Below, in pieces: positions 21,629 through 21,987 of a DNA stretch of 21,987 nt; position 1 is the stretch's first letter, and each line of letters starts with the position of its first letter. A model generated the notes under the pieces. That model did not search any database. It saw nothing but the letters and a program-made list of their open reading frames with translations, and had not been told where the DNA came from. The stretch is taken from contig JALQTL010000142.1 of assembly GCA_023260935.1 (NCBI GenBank), forward strand, positions 1 through 21,987, given 5' to 3'. Source of the DNA: Paracoccaceae bacterium (lineage in GTDB: Bacteria; Pseudomonadota; Alphaproteobacteria; Rhodobacterales; Rhodobacteraceae). Made by a program: the position numbers and the translations under genes.

Positions 21629-21987
21629 TGGGGGCCTCATAGAAATCGCGGGTATAGATTTGCGGCGGGCCATCTGCGGCCATGGCCGCCTGAAAGCCTG
21701 GGCGGGCCCGAAGATCGGCCAGCCAGCCCGTCAGGGCCGGGTCTTCGGATGCCACGAAGCGCTGGCCGATGAGGGCACCATAGCCCAAAGCCACATCCGC
21801 CGCAGAAAAATCGCCGCAGACGCCTTCACCCCGCCGGGCCCGGGCCGCGGCAAGAAGGGATTTCTCCAGTCGCTTCGCCTCCAGCCGCATCACGGTGGGG
21901 CTGCGCATGTGATCTTCACGCAAGACGATGTGATGCTGGGTCAGGATGGCCAGCGATACGGCGATGGTTTCGGCAAAATGCAGCCAT
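21621..21987 (-). CDS. Glutathione S-transferase-like protein, N-terminus cut by window edge
   Basis: The frame is open to the right edge, so only the last 121 residues are visible, beginning WLHFAETIAVSLAILTQHH. This is the all-helical GST C-terminal domain: the WLHFAE entry helix, LEKSLLAAARAR, CGDFSAADVALGYGAL (the conserved N-capping/hydrophobic-staple Ser/Asp region of helix 6) and WLADLRARPGFQAAM near the end. The glutathione-binding thioredoxin domain is outside. The stop lies inside the start of HMG-CoA lyase (8-base overlap), so it is co-translated with the leucine-degradation genes. Whether it acts in that pathway or merely travels with it cannot be told; the missing N-terminus also leaves the GST class open. 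Confidence 0.85.
   Translation of the reverse strand, partial: WLHFAETIAVSLAILTQHHIVLREDHMRSPTVMRLEAKRLEKSLLAAARARRGEGVCGDFSAADVALGYGALIGQRFVASEDPALTGWLADLRARPGFQAAMAADGPPQIYTRDFYEAPNG

Overview
The window is a high-GC alphaproteobacterial chromosome segment, almost certainly from Rhodobacterales (Rhodobacter/Paracoccaceae type). The evidence is the gene order histone-deacetylase-like gene - xseB - ispA - dxs, a PetP/PetR-type MarR/OmpR regulator pair with a 4-base overlap, and the protein style throughout. It looks like ordinary chromosome: no insertion sequence, phage gene, CRISPR array, tRNA or rRNA was seen. It is densely coded, with no gene-free stretch longer than about 300 bases. Genus cannot be decided from the sequence alone.

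Layout. (A) 1-3727, minus strand: deacetylase-like hydrolase, xseB, ispA and dxs (dxs runs off the left edge), a tightly coupled isoprenoid-precursor operon. (B) 3728-5870, plus strand: an AT-rich promoter region with an FNR-like box, then two exported proteins. The first is secreted, of unknown function, with a Gly/Gln/Lys-rich linker. The second is a predicted outer-membrane beta-barrel with a His/Glu/Gly-rich linker. Each gene is followed by a terminator hairpin. (C) 5921-8174: petP-petR (minus) divergent from ilvE (plus). (D) 8179-18934, minus strand: a long run starting at a zinc alcohol dehydrogenase, then a ribose-type ABC sugar importer (ATPase, permease, binding protein), then L-fucose dehydrogenase, an altronate-dehydratase-family enzyme, 2-keto-3-deoxy-L-fuconate dehydrogenase, a fumarylacetoacetase-family hydrolase and a lactonase-type amidohydrolase. 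queG and a 60-residue basic protein follow at its 3' end. (E) 19084-19980, plus strand: a divergent GntR/FCD regulator that appears to carry two winged-helix domains. (F) 19977-21987, minus strand: leucine-catabolism genes (3-methylglutaconyl-CoA hydratase, HMG-CoA lyase) and a glutathione S-transferase-like gene cut by the right edge.

How the genes fit together. Region D reads as a non-phosphorylative L-fucose route: import by the ABC transporter; oxidation to the lactone; lactone opening to L-fuconate; dehydration to 2-keto-3-deoxy-L-fuconate; oxidation to the 2,4-diketo acid; hydrolysis to pyruvate and L-lactate. The divergent GntR protein is the obvious candidate regulator. The dehydration step would be done by the altronate-dehydratase family rather than the enolase-superfamily L-fuconate dehydratase. 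The zinc alcohol dehydrogenase has no assigned step.

Items most worth a second look: the double-winged-helix regulator, the predicted class II FNR-type promoter with a 5' hairpin in front of the unknown secreted protein, the 60-residue internally repeated protein after queG, and the hairpin with a T-tract facing the regulator inside the sugar-operon leader.
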